Assembly: GCF_000385375.1 (NCBI RefSeq)
Contig: NZ_ARVV01000001.1
Span: forward strand, 124,001-188,000
DNA: 64,000 bases
DNA from: Methyloversatilis discipulorum
Lineage (GTDB): Bacteria; Pseudomonadota; Gammaproteobacteria; Burkholderiales; Rhodocyclaceae
Direction of reading: 5' to 3'
A program made the position numbers and the translations under genes. Of the stretch, positions 1-9,399 are shown piece after piece. The stretch's first letter is position 1. The number at the start of each line of letters is the position of its first letter. A model generated the notes under the pieces. That model worked only from the letters and a program-made list of their open reading frames with translations. It was not told the DNA's origin and did no database searches.

Positions 1-829
1 GCGCCGCCGCGCTGGCCGAGTGATGGGGTGCGCGGAAGGGGCGGCGGCCGAGCGCCGCCGGGTCGAACAGACCGGCGCCTGACAGCACTGCCGCGGTATC
101 GAGCGCCTCGGCTTCGTCCATGTCCGGCAGCAGGCCGGTGAAGCGGGCGGCCAGCATCGATTTGCCGGTGCCTGGCGGCCCAGACATCAGCAGCGAATGA
201 TTGCCGGCGGCGGCGATCTCCAGGGCGCGGCGGGCACCGCGCTGCCCGCGCACGTCGGCCAGATCCGCGCAAGCAACCCGTTCAGTAATGCTGGCCGGCA
301 CCGCGCGCGGCAGCGCCGACTGCCCGCACAGATGCGCACATACGTCGAGCAGCGAGGTCGCGGCGCGCACGTCGATGCCGCCCGCGATCACCGCCTCCGG
401 CGCCGACGAGGCGGGCAGCACGAAGGTGCGGCCGGCGGCGCGGGCGCCGAGCGCCATCGGCAGTGCGCCGCGCACCGGGCGCAGCGCGCCGGTCAGCGAC
501 AGTTCGCCGGCGAACTCGATGCCGTCGATGTCCGTTGCTTCGAGCGAACCGGCGGCGATCAGGATGCCCAGCGCGATCGGCAGATCGAAGCGGCCCGATT
601 CCTTTGGCAGGTCGGCCGGCGCCAGATTGACCGTGATGCGCCGCGCCGGAAAGTCGAAGCCGGAACTGAGGATGGCCGCCCGCACCCGGTCGCGCGCCTC
701 GCGCACTTCGACGTCCGGCAGACCGACCAGCGAGAAGGCGGGCAGGCCGTTCGACACATGGACTTCGACCGCAACCTCCGGCGCCTGCATGCCGGCGAGC
801 GCACGGCTGCGCAGGATGGCGAGAGACAT
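1..829 (-). CDS. comM: ComM/YifB family Mg-chelatase-like AAA ATPase (3' part cut by window edge)
   Basis: The first 276 codons are visible; the gene runs off the left edge. ComM is a hexameric AAA+ helicase that promotes branch migration during natural transformation. The N-terminal ChlI-like domain starts MSLAILRSRALAGM and carries the family's NGLPAFSLVGLPD stretch. A P-loop GPPGTGKS lies at residues 217-224, followed by the start of the Mg-chelatase ATPase domain (RAPHHSAS). I chose the ATG at 829; an upstream ATG at 840 is in another frame. With dprA about 10 kb away, two transformation-associated genes are present, which hints at but does not prove competence. Identity is firm; completeness cannot be judged. 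Confidence 0.93.
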   Translation of the reverse strand, partial: MSLAILRSRALAGMQAPEVAVEVHVSNGLPAFSLVGLPDVEVREARDRVRAAILSSGFDFPARRITVNLAPADLPKESGRFDLPIALGILIAAGSLEATDIDGIEFAGELSLTGALRPVRGALPMALGARAAGRTFVLPASSAPEAVIAGGIDVRAATSLLDVCAHLCGQSALPRAVPASITERVACADLADVRGQRGARRALEIAAAGNHSLLMSGPPGTGKSMLAARFTGLLPDMDEAEALDTAAVLSGAGLFDPAALGRRPFRAPHHSASAAA

Positions 830-1204
830 CTGTATGTCATGGAATGAGACGCCGCGAAGTCTAACCGCAAATCCGCATGGCATGGGGGGGCGCGGCGAGG
901 GCGGCCGGACGTGATGCCGGGCCGAGCGCAACGCTTGTAAGCGGCCCTGGCCGCCGCGCGGCCTCTGCTACCCGCGGGTTCGATGCAGGTCGCTATCGCG
1001 AGCAAGCTCGCTCCCACAAAACCAGACTCCGGCGGCGAGCAGGGAGCGATCCTTGTGGGAGCGACCTCCGGTCGCGATGCGGCTGCTGTGGTCCGCAGGC
1101 TTCGGCACAGGCTGCTGCCGGGGTCGGAAGGCCCCTCCCACAGAACCCCGCCTCCGGCCCGGGCAGAAGGCATTCCGGTCGGATCGTGCCGGCCGCGACG
1201 CGCG
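830..1204. other. Intergenic region between comM and ntrX holding REP-like repeats
   Basis: This 375-base gap separates the start of comM from the end of ntrX, both on the minus strand. No convincing gene is seen: open frames here are extensions of neighbours or have no ribosome binding site. Its recognisable content is the REP-like repeat pair listed separately (991-1082) and a weaker third copy of the conserved TCCCACA end near 1123-1142. A comM promoter should lie between 830 and about 900 on the minus strand, but I could not pick a clear one. Confidence 0.7.
991..1082. repeat. REP/BIME-like inverted pair of short palindromic repeats
   Basis: Two related units face each other. The left (991-1018) has the hairpin GCGAGC-AA-GCTCGC followed by TCCCACA. 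The right (1053-1082) starts TGTGGGA and continues with the hairpin GCGACC-TCC-GGTCGC. Each is a conserved TGTGGGAGCGA head plus a short GC-rich palindrome in opposite orientation, the arrangement of repetitive extragenic palindromes (REP) paired as a BIME in pseudomonads and several betaproteobacteria. A third degenerate copy may lie at 1123-1142. REPs are normally mobilised by a RAYT transposase encoded elsewhere; none is in this window. Confidence 0.75.
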
Positions 1205-2452
1205 CTACTCGTGGTGTTCGCCGCGCCGTCCGATGGGCAGTCCGAGCTGTTTGAGCTTGCGGTACAGATGGGTGCGCTCCAGCCCGGAGCGTTCCGCCAG
1301 GCGGGTCATGTTGCCGCCCTCGCGTTCCATGTGGTGCTCGAAGTACATGCGCTCGAAGGCCTCGCGCGCTTCGCGCAGCGGTTGGTCGAGGCCGGGCAGC
1401 ACCGGTGTGCCGGTCGGCCGCAGCAGCGCGCGCAGCGCGCTCGCGTCCACCTCGTCGTCGAGCGCGGCCAGCGCGGCCGAGCGCAGCACCGACACCAGTT
1501 CGCCGTAGCCGCCGGGCCAGCCGTGCTGGCGCAGCAGCGGACGTGCCGACTCGGCCAGTCGCCGCGTCGGTACCTCGCCTGCCTCGACCAGATGTTTCAG
1601 CACGTCCTCGGCCAGATCGGCCACTTCGTCGCGCAGCTCGGCCAGCGCCGGCAGCGGCAGCACGATCTCGAACAGCCGCGCCAGCACGGCCTCTTCCCAG
1701 CCTGCCGCCTGCAGTTCCGGCGCACCCTGCGCACAGCAGGCGATCAGCCGGGCGTCCAGGCGGTCGAGCCGCTCCAGCGCGAAAGCGAGGTTCTTTTGCT
1801 GCATGCGCGACAGGTGAGCGATGTCGCCGGTGTGGATGACGCCGCCGCGCGCGGCATCGAGCTGTTCCTGCGTGATCGGCCCGCTGATGGTCGCCAGTTC
1901 CAGCCAGCGCCGGCCGGGCGCGGCCAGCGTGCGTGCCGCCAGTTCGCCGAAGCTGGACGGACCGCAGCGCAGCAGGACGACGCGTGAGCGGGCGGCCATC
2001 TGTTCTATCTTGCGTCGCAGGTCGCGCAGTGCACCGCTGCGTCCGACCGCGCTCAGCGACGGTGCGCTCGGCCTCTGCTCCGGCGAGGCGCCGCGCGCCA
2101 GCGCGCGCTTGACCGCGCTCAGCAGCTTGGCCAGCGCGATCGGCTTCTCGAGGAAGTCCATTGCGCCGATGCGCGTCGCCTCGACCGCCGAATCGATGGT
2201 GCCGTGGCCGGACATCATGATGACCGGCATCGTCAGCTGTCCGCCCGAAGCCCACTCCTTCAGCAGCGAAATGCCATCGGTGTCGGGCATCCAGATGTCG
2301 AGCAGTACCAGATCCGGTTTCTGCGCCGTGCGTGCCGCGCGTGCCGCCGCCGCGTTCTCGGCGAGCGTCACGTCGTGCCCTTCGTCCCTGAGGATTTCCG
2401 ACAGCAATTCGCGGATCCCCATTTCGTCATCTACGACCAGTATGCGAGCCAT
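1205..2452 (-). CDS. ntrX: NtrX-like response regulator with degenerate AAA+ domain
   Basis: A 415-residue partner of the NtrY kinase upstream. The receiver domain (1-120) looks functional: acidic pocket DDE at 8-10, phospho-acceptor D52 in LLDIWMPD and K103 in LEKP. The C-terminus (about 378-407) is a Fis-type helix-turn-helix. The central domain is unusual. At about 159-170, where Walker A should be, it reads VLLRCGPSSFGEL with no lysine. The ELFGHEKGAFTGA segment is missing, Walker B is replaced by GGVIHTGDIAHLS, and the arginine-finger region is altered. It therefore probably binds DNA but should not remodel sigma-54 polymerase. Stop-to-ntrY spacing is 15 bases, consistent with one transcript. 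Gene name by context and receiver/Fis similarity. Confidence 0.85.
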   Translation of the reverse strand: MARILVVDDEMGIRELLSEILRDEGHDVTLAENAAAARAARTAQKPDLVLLDIWMPDTDGISLLKEWASGGQLTMPVIMMSGHGTIDSAVEATRIGAMDFLEKPIALAKLLSAVKRALARGASPEQRPSAPSLSAVGRSGALRDLRRKIEQMAARSRVVLLRCGPSSFGELAARTLAAPGRRWLELATISGPITQEQLDAARGGVIHTGDIAHLSRMQQKNLAFALERLDRLDARLIACCAQGAPELQAAGWEEAVLARLFEIVLPLPALAELRDEVADLAEDVLKHLVEAGEVPTRRLAESARPLLRQHGWPGGYGELVSVLRSAALAALDDEVDASALRALLRPTGTPVLPGLDQPLREAREAFERMYFEHHMEREGGNMTRLAERSGLERTHLYRKLKQLGLPIGRRGEHHE

Positions 2453-2467
2453 TCTTCCCTGATTCCT

Positions 2468-4570
2468 TCATGCCGCCAGTGGCAGCGAGATGCGGATTTC
2501 CGCGCCATGCGGCGCGACGTTCTCTATTTCTATGCGTCCTTCGTGCTCATCGACGATCTTCTTGACGATGGCCAGCCCGAGCCCGGTGCCACGCGCCTTG
2601 GACGTGACATAGGGCTCGAAGGCGCGCGCCAGCACCTGCGGCGGAAAGCCGCTGCCGTTGTCGCGCACCGCCAGTTCCGCACGCCCCCCCCGGCGCCGCG
2701 TCTGGATCTGTATGCAGGGCGCGTCGGCTTCGGCCAGCGCGTCCTGCGCGTTCTGCAGCAGATTGTGGATCACCTGCCGCAGCTGTCCGACATCGCCGGC
2801 GACCTGGGGCAGGTCCGGCGACAGCTGGCGCTCGATGCGGGCGGCCGACGTTTCGTACAGGCCGAGCACTTCGTCGACCAGCCGGTTCAGATCGAGCGGC
2901 GCCAGCGCCGGCGCCGGCAGCCGCGCGTAGTCGCGAAAGGCGTTCACCATGTTCTTCATCGCCTCGACCTGATCGACGATGGTCGAGGTGGCGCGTGCCA
3001 GCATCTTCTGGCCTTCCGCGTCGAGCTTGTCCGACAGCTTGAACTGCAGCCGCTCGGCCGACAGCTGTATCGGCGTCAGCGGGTTCTTGATCTCGTGCGC
3101 CAGCCGCCGCGCGACCTCGCCCCAGGCGGCGCTGCGCTGCGCGGAAATGAGCTGAGTGATGTCGTCGAACACGACGACGAAGCCGCCGCCGCCGGCCGCC
3201 GGCAGCTGCGAGCCGCGGATCAGCAGCGTCTTGCCCGGGCCGAAGGGGTCGGGGATGTCGATCTGCCGGCTCCATGATTCCTGCGCCTCGTCGATCGCGG
3301 CGACGATGGTGTCGCGCAGTTCGGCATGCCGCGGCCACTGCGCCAGCGTCAGCGTTTCCCACCCCTCCAGCGTGTCACCGAGGATGGCCATCGCGCCCTG
3401 GTTGGCGGCGCGCAATTTCGTCGACGGGCTGAAGGCCAGCACGCCGGTCGACAGGTTGCCGAGCACGCCTTCGAGATAGGTGCGCGCCGCTTCGGTTTCG
3501 GCGCGGCTGCGCTCGGCCTGCGCGCGCGCCTCGTTCAGCTGTTCCGTCATGCGGCGGAAGGACTGGGTCAGCGTGCCCAGCTCGTCGCGCGAGGCGACCG
3601 CCGGAATGGGGCTGAAGTCGCCCTGCATCACCGCGTCGGTGCCGCGCGCCAGGATGGACAGCGGCGCCGACATGCGACGGCTGATGACGAAGGCCACCGC
3701 CAGCGCCGACAGCAGCGCGAGCAGCAGCGCCAGCGTCAGTGTCAGCGCGAAGATGCGCTTCAGCCCGGCGCGCGCGAGCGACAGCTCTTCGTAGTCGCGG
3801 TAGGCGCTCTGCACTGCTTCGGCGTTCTGCGCGAGCGAAGCCGGCAGCGGTTGGGTCAGTTGCAGCACCGGGGCGTCGGAGGCGAGTGCGCCGCTGCCGA
3901 CGAACACCAGCGCGCGCACCGTCAGACCGGCGTCGACGTCGCTCTCGACCGCGGCGAAACCGGCGCCCTGGCGCGCCTGCCGCAGTTGCGACGGCGACGG
4001 CAACGGCGGCACCAGCCGGGTGGCCGCCGAGCTGGTCGACAGCACGCGGCCGGCGGACGAGAACAGCGTCGCGCTGGCGGCGCCCGACTGCTCACGCAGC
4101 TCGTCCAGCCGCGCGCTGCGCCGGATCAAGGGCGTGTCGCCCAGTTCGCGCGCCATCGCGCGGGCCTTTTCGAGCAGGTCGGCGGAGACGTAGTCCAGCG
4201 TGTTGCGGCCGAGGTTGAGGCCGCCCTCGAGCGCCTGTTCGATGCGCACGTTGAACCAGGAATCGACCGAGCGCGACACGAAGTTCACCGACAGCACGTA
4301 GATCAGCGCGCCCGGTGCCACGGCGAGCGCGGCGAAGGCGGCGAACAGACGCAGCTTCAGGCGGGAGCCGAACACGGCGGCGCGGTGCTCGCGCAGCAGC
4401 TGCGTCACCAGCCAGGCGACCAGCGCCAGCAGGCCGACCGCGACCGTGATGTTCATGCCGAGCAGCAGCGGGTAATTGCGCGCGAACAGCTCGGTGTTCT
4501 CGCTGGCCAGCGACAGCAGCAGCAACAGCACGCCGCTGATCGCCGTGGTGGCGACAATGAAGGCCCTCAT
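2468..4570 (-). CDS. ntrY: NtrY-like membrane sensor histidine kinase
   Basis: A 700-residue inner-membrane kinase. It starts MRAFIVATTAISGVL and has several N-terminal membrane segments (about 1-120), a periplasmic sensor region and a further membrane helix near 280-300. HAMP, PAS, HisKA (H-box RRLAHEIKNPLTPIQL) and an HATPase_c domain with DNGSGFP and GTGLGLAIVKK follow. This order is that of NtrY, involved in nitrogen or redox sensing with NtrX. I chose the ATG at 4570 because it overlaps the stop of the upstream gene as ATGA, giving translational coupling. The kinase looks intact, in contrast to its degenerate partner regulator. Confidence 0.92.
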   Translation of the reverse strand: MRAFIVATTAISGVLLLLLSLASENTELFARNYPLLLGMNITVAVGLLALVAWLVTQLLREHRAAVFGSRLKLRLFAAFAALAVAPGALIYVLSVNFVSRSVDSWFNVRIEQALEGGLNLGRNTLDYVSADLLEKARAMARELGDTPLIRRSARLDELREQSGAASATLFSSAGRVLSTSSAATRLVPPLPSPSQLRQARQGAGFAAVESDVDAGLTVRALVFVGSGALASDAPVLQLTQPLPASLAQNAEAVQSAYRDYEELSLARAGLKRIFALTLTLALLLALLSALAVAFVISRRMSAPLSILARGTDAVMQGDFSPIPAVASRDELGTLTQSFRRMTEQLNEARAQAERSRAETEAARTYLEGVLGNLSTGVLAFSPSTKLRAANQGAMAILGDTLEGWETLTLAQWPRHAELRDTIVAAIDEAQESWSRQIDIPDPFGPGKTLLIRGSQLPAAGGGGFVVVFDDITQLISAQRSAAWGEVARRLAHEIKNPLTPIQLSAERLQFKLSDKLDAEGQKMLARATSTIVDQVEAMKNMVNAFRDYARLPAPALAPLDLNRLVDEVLGLYETSAARIERQLSPDLPQVAGDVGQLRQVIHNLLQNAQDALAEADAPCIQIQTRRRGGRAELAVRDNGSGFPPQVLARAFEPYVTSKARGTGLGLAIVKKIVDEHEGRIEIENVAPHGAEIRISLPLAA

Positions 4571-5178
4571 CGCGCCTCCTGCGGCTGTGCGGTGAAGCCC
4601 CAGCGCTGCCATTCCGATTCCAGCGTCCAGTCGCGGTTGCTCATTGCGCTGAGCTGGAAAGGTTTGGGCAGCTGCGTCACGTCCAGGCGCAGGCGCAGCG
4701 AGGCGACATAGCTCTCGCCGGCCTTCAGGCGGTCGTAGTCGACCACGTGCCAGCTGCGCAGGCGGCCGATCAGCTTCAGTGCCTCGTCCAGCGTGTCGAA
4801 GCTCTGGTGCAGCGCGCCGGTGGACACGCGGTACTGCCGGGTCAGTGCGTGATAGCTGAGACGGTAGGTCTGGCTGCGTTCGACCACGTCTTCGTCCAGC
4901 CAGTACCAGCGTGGCCGGCTGATCTCGAACTCGAGTACGAAGTACAGCGCGACGCCGCGCGTCACCGCTTCGGCCAGCCGCGGCGACAGCGCGATCGAAA
5001 CATCGGTCGACAACTGGTAGCCGTCGTCGCCGTGGTCGAGGCGCACGTCGCGCATTGTGACGCCGGCGGCCGACGCGTGGCCGGCCAGCGTCGCGATCAG
5101 CAACGCCACCAGCAGCGCGCGCGCGCGCTCAACCAGCGCGCGGAGACTTCTGCAGCAGTGCGTAATAGAAGCCGTCAT
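4567..5178 (-). CDS. DUF4390 domain protein (secreted)
   Basis: About 203 residues. A basic N-terminus and hydrophobic stretch (ALLVALLIATLAGHASA) form a likely Sec signal, followed by a DUF4390 domain predicted to be beta-rich and periplasmic. Function unknown. It lies between rsmB and ntrY, its common position in betaproteobacteria, and its stop overlaps the ntrY start by four bases, so it may work in or beside the NtrY sensory system. The chosen ATG (5178) lies inside the 3' end of rsmB, an overlap of 50 bases. No convincing start exists after the rsmB stop except a GTG that would remove the basic part of the signal. Confidence 0.82.
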   Translation of the reverse strand: MTASITHCCRSLRALVERARALLVALLIATLAGHASAAGVTMRDVRLDHGDDGYQLSTDVSIALSPRLAEAVTRGVALYFVLEFEISRPRWYWLDEDVVERSQTYRLSYHALTRQYRVSTGALHQSFDTLDEALKLIGRLRSWHVVDYDRLKAGESYVASLRLRLDVTQLPKPFQLSAMSNRDWTLESEWQRWGFTAQPQEAR

Positions 5179-6436
5179 GCTCGGCGGTCGGCAGCAGTTG
5201 CAGATCTGGCGCACCACATGGGCTCAGACGTAGGCAGTCGGGATGGCGGGCGGTGAAGGCGGCCACCTGATCCTGATTTTCGGCGCGGAACACCGAACAG
5301 GTGGCATAGAGCAATTTACCACCCGGAGCGAGCACGCGCCAAAGCGCATCCAGTATCGCGCGCTGCTGGGCGGCGAAGCTGGCGATGTCCTGCGGACGGC
5401 GCAGCCATTTGGCGTCCGGGTGGCGACGTACGACGCCGGAGGCGCTGCATGGCACGTCGGCCAGGATGCGGTCGAACGCTGTGCCGTTCCACCAGTCGTC
5501 CGGCCGCGCGGCGTCGCCGACCGCGATCCGGCCACGCAGACCCAGCCGCTCGAAGTTCTCGGCGATGCGCCGGGTACGCGGTTCGCTGTGGTCCAGTGCC
5601 AGCAGGTCGAGTTCGGCCCGTTCGAGCAGGTGCGACGCCTTGCCGCCGGGGGCGGCGCAGGCGTCGAGCACGCGCTGGCCCGGCGCGACATCGAGCAGCG
5701 CGGCCGCGCGCTGGGCGCCGAGATCCTGCACCGACAGCTCGCCGTCGGCGAAGCCGGGCAGGCGTGACACCGGGCAGGGCTTGTCCAGCAGCAGGCCGTC
5801 GTCGCCGCGGATCTGCGCCACGATGCCGGCCGCCTGCAACTGCGCCAGTGCCTGCTGCGGCGTCGTGCGGCGGCGGTTCGCACGCAGCGCCATCGGCGGG
5901 TGGACATTGCCCTGCGCGGCGATGTCCTGCCAGTGATCGGGATGGTCGTGACGCAGCATGTCCAGCCACCACTGCGGGTGCTGCAGCCGGGCGGCCGGAT
6001 CGGCGGCAACCGCCGCGTCGAGTTCGGCGTGACGGCGCTGCGCGTTGCGCAGTACCGCATTCATCAGCCCGCCAAAGCGATCACCGCCCAGGACGCGCGC
6101 TGCCTCGACCGCCTGGTTCACCGTGGTGTGCGCCGTGTCGGGCCGCGCTTCGAGCCGGCACAGCGCGACCAGCAGCAGCGCGCGGCGATCGGTTTCGCGC
6201 AGCGGCCTGGGCACCAGCACGGCCAGCCGGCGTTCGATGCCGGCGTGCGCGCGCAGGCACTGGTAAGCCAGGTCGCGCACGGCGGCACCGTTGGTCGACT
6301 GCGCAGCGACGTGGCCGAAAGCGTCGTCGAGCGCCTCACCCTGCAGCACGCCGGCGACGGCGTGTGCGGCGTCGAGCAGCGATGCGGCGAGCGAATCAGC
6401 AGGAAGCGTCCTGGGGGGGCGGGGAGTGGAATTCAA
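5129..6436 (-). CDS. rsmB: 16S rRNA (cytosine-967 C5) methyltransferase RsmB
   Basis: A 435-residue SAM-dependent methyltransferase of the Sun/Fmu family. The N-terminal NusB-like RNA-binding domain (about 15-150) precedes a Rossmann catalytic domain. That domain contains the SAM motif LDACAAPGGKASHLLE, motif IV DVPCSASGVVRRHPD, and the second cysteine in LYATCSVFRAENQDQV; the two cysteines are the release and nucleophile residues of the family. The annotated start is a TTG at 6436 with weak Shine-Dalgarno support. No in-frame ATG lies near the start of the conserved region, so the exact N-terminus is uncertain. It heads the rsmB-DUF4390-ntrY-ntrX run. Confidence 0.93.
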   Translation of the reverse strand: MNSTPRPPRTLPADSLAASLLDAAHAVAGVLQGEALDDAFGHVAAQSTNGAAVRDLAYQCLRAHAGIERRLAVLVPRPLRETDRRALLLVALCRLEARPDTAHTTVNQAVEAARVLGGDRFGGLMNAVLRNAQRRHAELDAAVAADPAARLQHPQWWLDMLRHDHPDHWQDIAAQGNVHPPMALRANRRRTTPQQALAQLQAAGIVAQIRGDDGLLLDKPCPVSRLPGFADGELSVQDLGAQRAAALLDVAPGQRVLDACAAPGGKASHLLERAELDLLALDHSEPRTRRIAENFERLGLRGRIAVGDAARPDDWWNGTAFDRILADVPCSASGVVRRHPDAKWLRRPQDIASFAAQQRAILDALWRVLAPGGKLLYATCSVFRAENQDQVAAFTARHPDCLRLSPCGAPDLQLLPTAEHDGFYYALLQKSPRAG

Positions 6437-6488
6437 TCTTGGATGCGGGTGATGGCCGGGCGCAGGAGCGCGATTGTAAGCGCTGCGT

Positions 6489-6878
6489 TCAGCCCGCCCA
6501 CGCGTGGGCCTTCAATGCATCGAGCGGCGCGTGCCGCAGGGCCGACTCGTGCGTAGCGACCAGTACCACCTGCGGCGCCTGGCCCGCCTCGAATGCCTCG
6601 CGCCAGCGCATCGCGCACAGGCACCAGCGGTCGCCGGCGCGCAGGCCGGGGAAGTCGTACTCGGGGCGTGGCGTCGACAGGTCGTTGCCGCGCGAGCGGG
6701 AGAAGTCGAGGAAGGCGTCGGTCATGACCGCACACACGGTGTGCGAGCCGAAGTCGTTCTCGTCCGTGTTGCAGCAGCCGTCGCGGAAGAAACCGGTGAT
6801 GGGCTTGAACGAACAGGGCTCCAGCGGTCCGCCGAGTACGTTGCGCGCGCCGCCGCCGCCGTTCCAGCCTCGATCCAT
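6489..6878 (-). CDS. DUF2237 family protein
   Basis: About 129 residues starting MDRGWNGGGGARNVLGGPLE. The family signature is plain: NVLGGPLEPC, TGFFRDGCC, HTVCAVMTDAFLDFS, and GDRWCLCAMRWREAFEAG, with conserved cysteines that could bind metal or be redox active. DUF2237 proteins are small cytosolic proteins of unknown function found across proteobacteria. I used the internal ATG at 6878; the longer open frame to 6965 adds a low-complexity arginine-rich stretch not seen in the family. It stands alone between htpX and rsmB with a 52-base gap to rsmB. Confidence 0.85.
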   Translation of the reverse strand: MDRGWNGGGGARNVLGGPLEPCSFKPITGFFRDGCCNTDENDFGSHTVCAVMTDAFLDFSRSRGNDLSTPRPEYDFPGLRAGDRWCLCAMRWREAFEAGQAPQVVLVATHESALRHAPLDALKAHAWAG

Positions 6879-6980
6879 GTCGGCATCTCCACGTTGTACA
6901 GATGAAAGACGAAACCCGCAGCGCGCGCCGCGAAAGCTGCGCACGCTGCGGGCATGATGCCGCAATGGCGGGGGTGTGTG

Positions 6981-7835
6981 TCAGCGACCGGTGGCGAGTG
7001 CGCGCAGCCGCGCGATGCGTTCCTCGGTCGCCGGGTGGGTGCTGAACAGGCCGCGCAGGCCGCCGCCGGACAGCGGGTTCATGATCATCATCTGACCGGT
7101 TTCCGGATGCGCTTCGGCCGTCGGCATCGGAATGCCGCGGGCGTAGGCGTCGATCTTGGCCAGCGCGCTCGCCAGTGCTTCCGGGTCGCCGGAGATGGCC
7201 GCACCCTCGCGATCGGCGCCGAACTCGCGGGTGCGCGAGATCGCCATCTGGATCAGCATCGCGGCGATCGGCGCCAGGATGGCGACGGCGATGCTGAGCA
7301 CCGGATTGGCCGGGCGGCCTTCCGAATCGCGGCCGCCGCCGAAGAACATACCGAACTGCGCCAGCGCGGAGATCGCACCTGACACGGTGGCCGAAATGGT
7401 CGAAATCAGGATGTCGCGGTTCTTCACGTGCGCCAGTTCGTGCGCCATCACGCCGCGCAGTTCGCGCGCCGACAGCATCTGGATGATGCCGGTGGTCGCC
7501 GCCACCGCGGCGTTTTCCGGGTTGCGGCCGGTGGCAAAGGCGTTGGGCTGCGCTTCATCGATGATGTAGACGCGCGGCATCGGCAGCTGCGCGCGCTGCG
7601 CCAGCTCGGCCACCATGTTGTACAGGTAGGGCGAGGAGGCGGCGTCGACTTCGCGCGCGTTGTACATGCGCAGCACCATCTTGTCGGAGAACCAGTAGGC
7701 CCACAGATTGGTGGCGCCGCCGAACAGCAGTGCGATCAGCATGCCCTGCTGACCGCCGATGGCTGCACCGACCACGCCGAACAGCGCGACGATGCCCGCC
7801 ATCAGTATCGAGGTCTTGAGCCAGTTGCCGAACAT
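6981..7835 (-). CDS. htpX: Membrane zinc metalloprotease HtpX
   Basis: A 284-residue M48B protease that degrades misfolded membrane proteins alongside FtsH. Two N-terminal membrane helices (about 8-48) precede the catalytic motif HELAH at 132-136 with the family context [15 protein letters not shown] second hydrophobic pair lies near 145-205, and the downstream glutamate ligand sits in the [10 protein letters not shown] region. Length and motif order match E. coli HtpX. It is transcribed alone on the minus strand, with about 130 bases to the fmt stop upstream. In other bacteria it is under envelope or heat stress control; no CpxR-type site was identified here. Confidence 0.96.
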   Translation of the reverse strand: MFGNWLKTSILMAGIVALFGVVGAAIGGQQGMLIALLFGGATNLWAYWFSDKMVLRMYNAREVDAASSPYLYNMVAELAQRAQLPMPRVYIIDEAQPNAFATGRNPENAAVAATTGIIQMLSARELRGVMAHELAHVKNRDILISTISATVSGAISALAQFGMFFGGGRDSEGRPANPVLSIAVAILAPIAAMLIQMAISRTREFGADREGAAISGDPEALASALAKIDAYARGIPMPTAEAHPETGQMMIMNPLSGGGLRGLFSTHPATEERIARLRALATGR

Positions 7836-7963
7836 TCGAATACCTTTCAGTAAGAGAGGAAGCGCACTATAGATCGTGCGCGAAGCAAGAAATTCAAGCG
7901 CCGCCGCCGGTGAAAACTGCGCTTACAAGGAAATCCCGCGGGCGGCGAGACTGCGGCGACGGG

Positions 7964-8896
7964 TCACGTCTCGGCGTACTGGCCGACCACCAGCGGATGG
8001 CCGTGCAGGAAATCGGCGGCCGGCAGCCGCTTGCCGCCCGGCTTCTGCAGTTCGGTCACGCGCAGCGCGCCCTCCCCGCAGGCGATCACGACACCATCGT
8101 CGCCGACCGCGAGAATGCGTCCGGGCTCGCCGCTGGTCGGCTCGACGCGAGCCCGCCACAGCTTGATCGGCGTGCCCTCCACCGTCATCAGTCCGCCCGG
8201 GAAGGGGTTGAAGGCGCGGATCGCGCGCTCGAGTTCGACCGCCGGACGACGGAAGTCCAGCGCCGCCTCGGCCTTGCCGATCTTCGCCGCGTAGCAGGCG
8301 CCGTCGGCCGGCTGCGGCACCGGTCTGACGCGTCCGGCCAGCAGCTCGGGCAGCGTGTCGATCAGCAGTTGTGCGCCGGTGGCGGCCAGCCGGTCGTGCA
8401 GCGTTGCGGTGGTGTCGTCGTCGGTGATGTCGACGACGCGCTCGGCCAGCATCGGGCCGGTATCCAGTCCCTCGTCCATCTGCATCAGCGTGATGCCGGT
8501 GCGGGCGTCGCCCGCCTCGATCGCGCGATGAATGGGCGCCGCGCCGCGCCAGCGCGGCAGCAGCGAGGCATGGATGTTGATGCAGCCGAGGCGCGGAATG
8601 TCGAGCACGGCGCGCGGCAGCAGCAGACCGTAGGCGACCACCACCAGCAGGTCCGGCGCGGCCTCGACCAGCGGTGCGCGCAGTTCGGCCGTCTTCAGCG
8701 TGTCCGGCTGGGCCACGCTCAGGCCGTGCGCCAGCGCGCGCTGCTTGACCGGGCTGGGCATCAGTTTCATGCCACGCCCGGCCGGGCGGTCGGGCTGGGT
8801 CAGCACCAGCGGAATGTCGCAGTCGAAGCCGGCCAGCGCGTCGAGCGCGCGGGCAGCGAATTCAGGGGTACCGGCGAAGGCGATGCGCGGACGCAT
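7964..8896 (-). CDS. fmt: Methionyl-tRNA formyltransferase
   Basis: A 310-residue enzyme that formylates initiator Met-tRNA with 10-formyl-tetrahydrofolate. The N-terminal Rossmann formyltransferase domain contains [17 protein letters not shown], with the catalytic Asn and His, and the [12 protein letters not shown] segment. The C-terminal OB-fold tRNA-binding domain follows (about 205-310). Its ATG overlaps the def stop by one base (TGATG), the classic def-fmt operon, so formylation and deformylation enzymes are made together. Confidence 0.97.
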   Translation of the reverse strand: MRPRIAFAGTPEFAARALDALAGFDCDIPLVLTQPDRPAGRGMKLMPSPVKQRALAHGLSVAQPDTLKTAELRAPLVEAAPDLLVVVAYGLLLPRAVLDIPRLGCINIHASLLPRWRGAAPIHRAIEAGDARTGITLMQMDEGLDTGPMLAERVVDITDDDTTATLHDRLAATGAQLLIDTLPELLAGRVRPVPQPADGACYAAKIGKAEAALDFRRPAVELERAIRAFNPFPGGLMTVEGTPIKLWRARVEPTSGEPGRILAVGDDGVVIACGEGALRVTELQKPGGKRLPAADFLHGHPLVVGQYAET

Positions 8897-9399
8897 CAGG
8901 CGGTTTCACGCGCCTGTTTCGCGAGCTTGGTCTTGATCCGCGTCTGCTTCAGCTGCGACAGGTGGTCGACGAACACCTTGCCCTGCAGGTGATCCATCTC
9001 GTGCTGGATGCAGACGGCCAGCAGGCCGTGCGCATCGATGTCCTGCTCGCTGCCGTCCAGCGTCAGCGTGCGCACCTTCACGTGTTCGGCGCGGGTCACC
9101 TTGTCGTAGATGCCGGGCACCGACAGACAGCCTTCTTCGTAGACCTGTTCGCCGTCGCGCTCGACGATGCGCGGGTTGATCAGCGTGATCAGGCCGGATC
9201 TGTCCTCGCTGATGTCGATCACGATCACCTGCTTGTGCACGTCTACCTGCGTTGCGGCCAGCCCGATGCCCGGCGCGGCGTACATGGTTTCGGCCATGTC
9301 GGCGGCGAGCCTGCGGATGGAATCGTCCACCGCGGTGACCGGCGCCGCCTTCTTGCGCAGGCGGGGGTCGGGGAATTTCAGAATCGGGAGCAGGGCCAT
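8896..9399 (-). CDS. def: Peptide deformylase
   Basis: A 167-residue iron or zinc enzyme that removes the N-formyl group from nascent proteins. All three deformylase motifs are present: [20 protein letters not shown] (metal-binding Cys) and [12 protein letters not shown] (HExxH). Length is typical of type I enzymes. First gene of def-fmt; its ATG at 9399 lies 223 bases from the divergent LysM gene, so the space between holds promoters for both directions. Confidence 0.97.
   Translation of the reverse strand: MALLPILKFPDPRLRKKAAPVTAVDDSIRRLAADMAETMYAAPGIGLAATQVDVHKQVIVIDISEDRSGLITLINPRIVERDGEQVYEEGCLSVPGIYDKVTRAEHVKVRTLTLDGSEQDIDAHGLLAVCIQHEMDHLQGKVFVDHLSQLKQTRIKTKLAKQARETA

Noticed and set aside
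3326..4711. A 461-codon plus-strand frame opposite ntrY
   Set aside because: Antisense to a fully recognisable histidine kinase; no Shine-Dalgarno and extreme Gln/Arg content.
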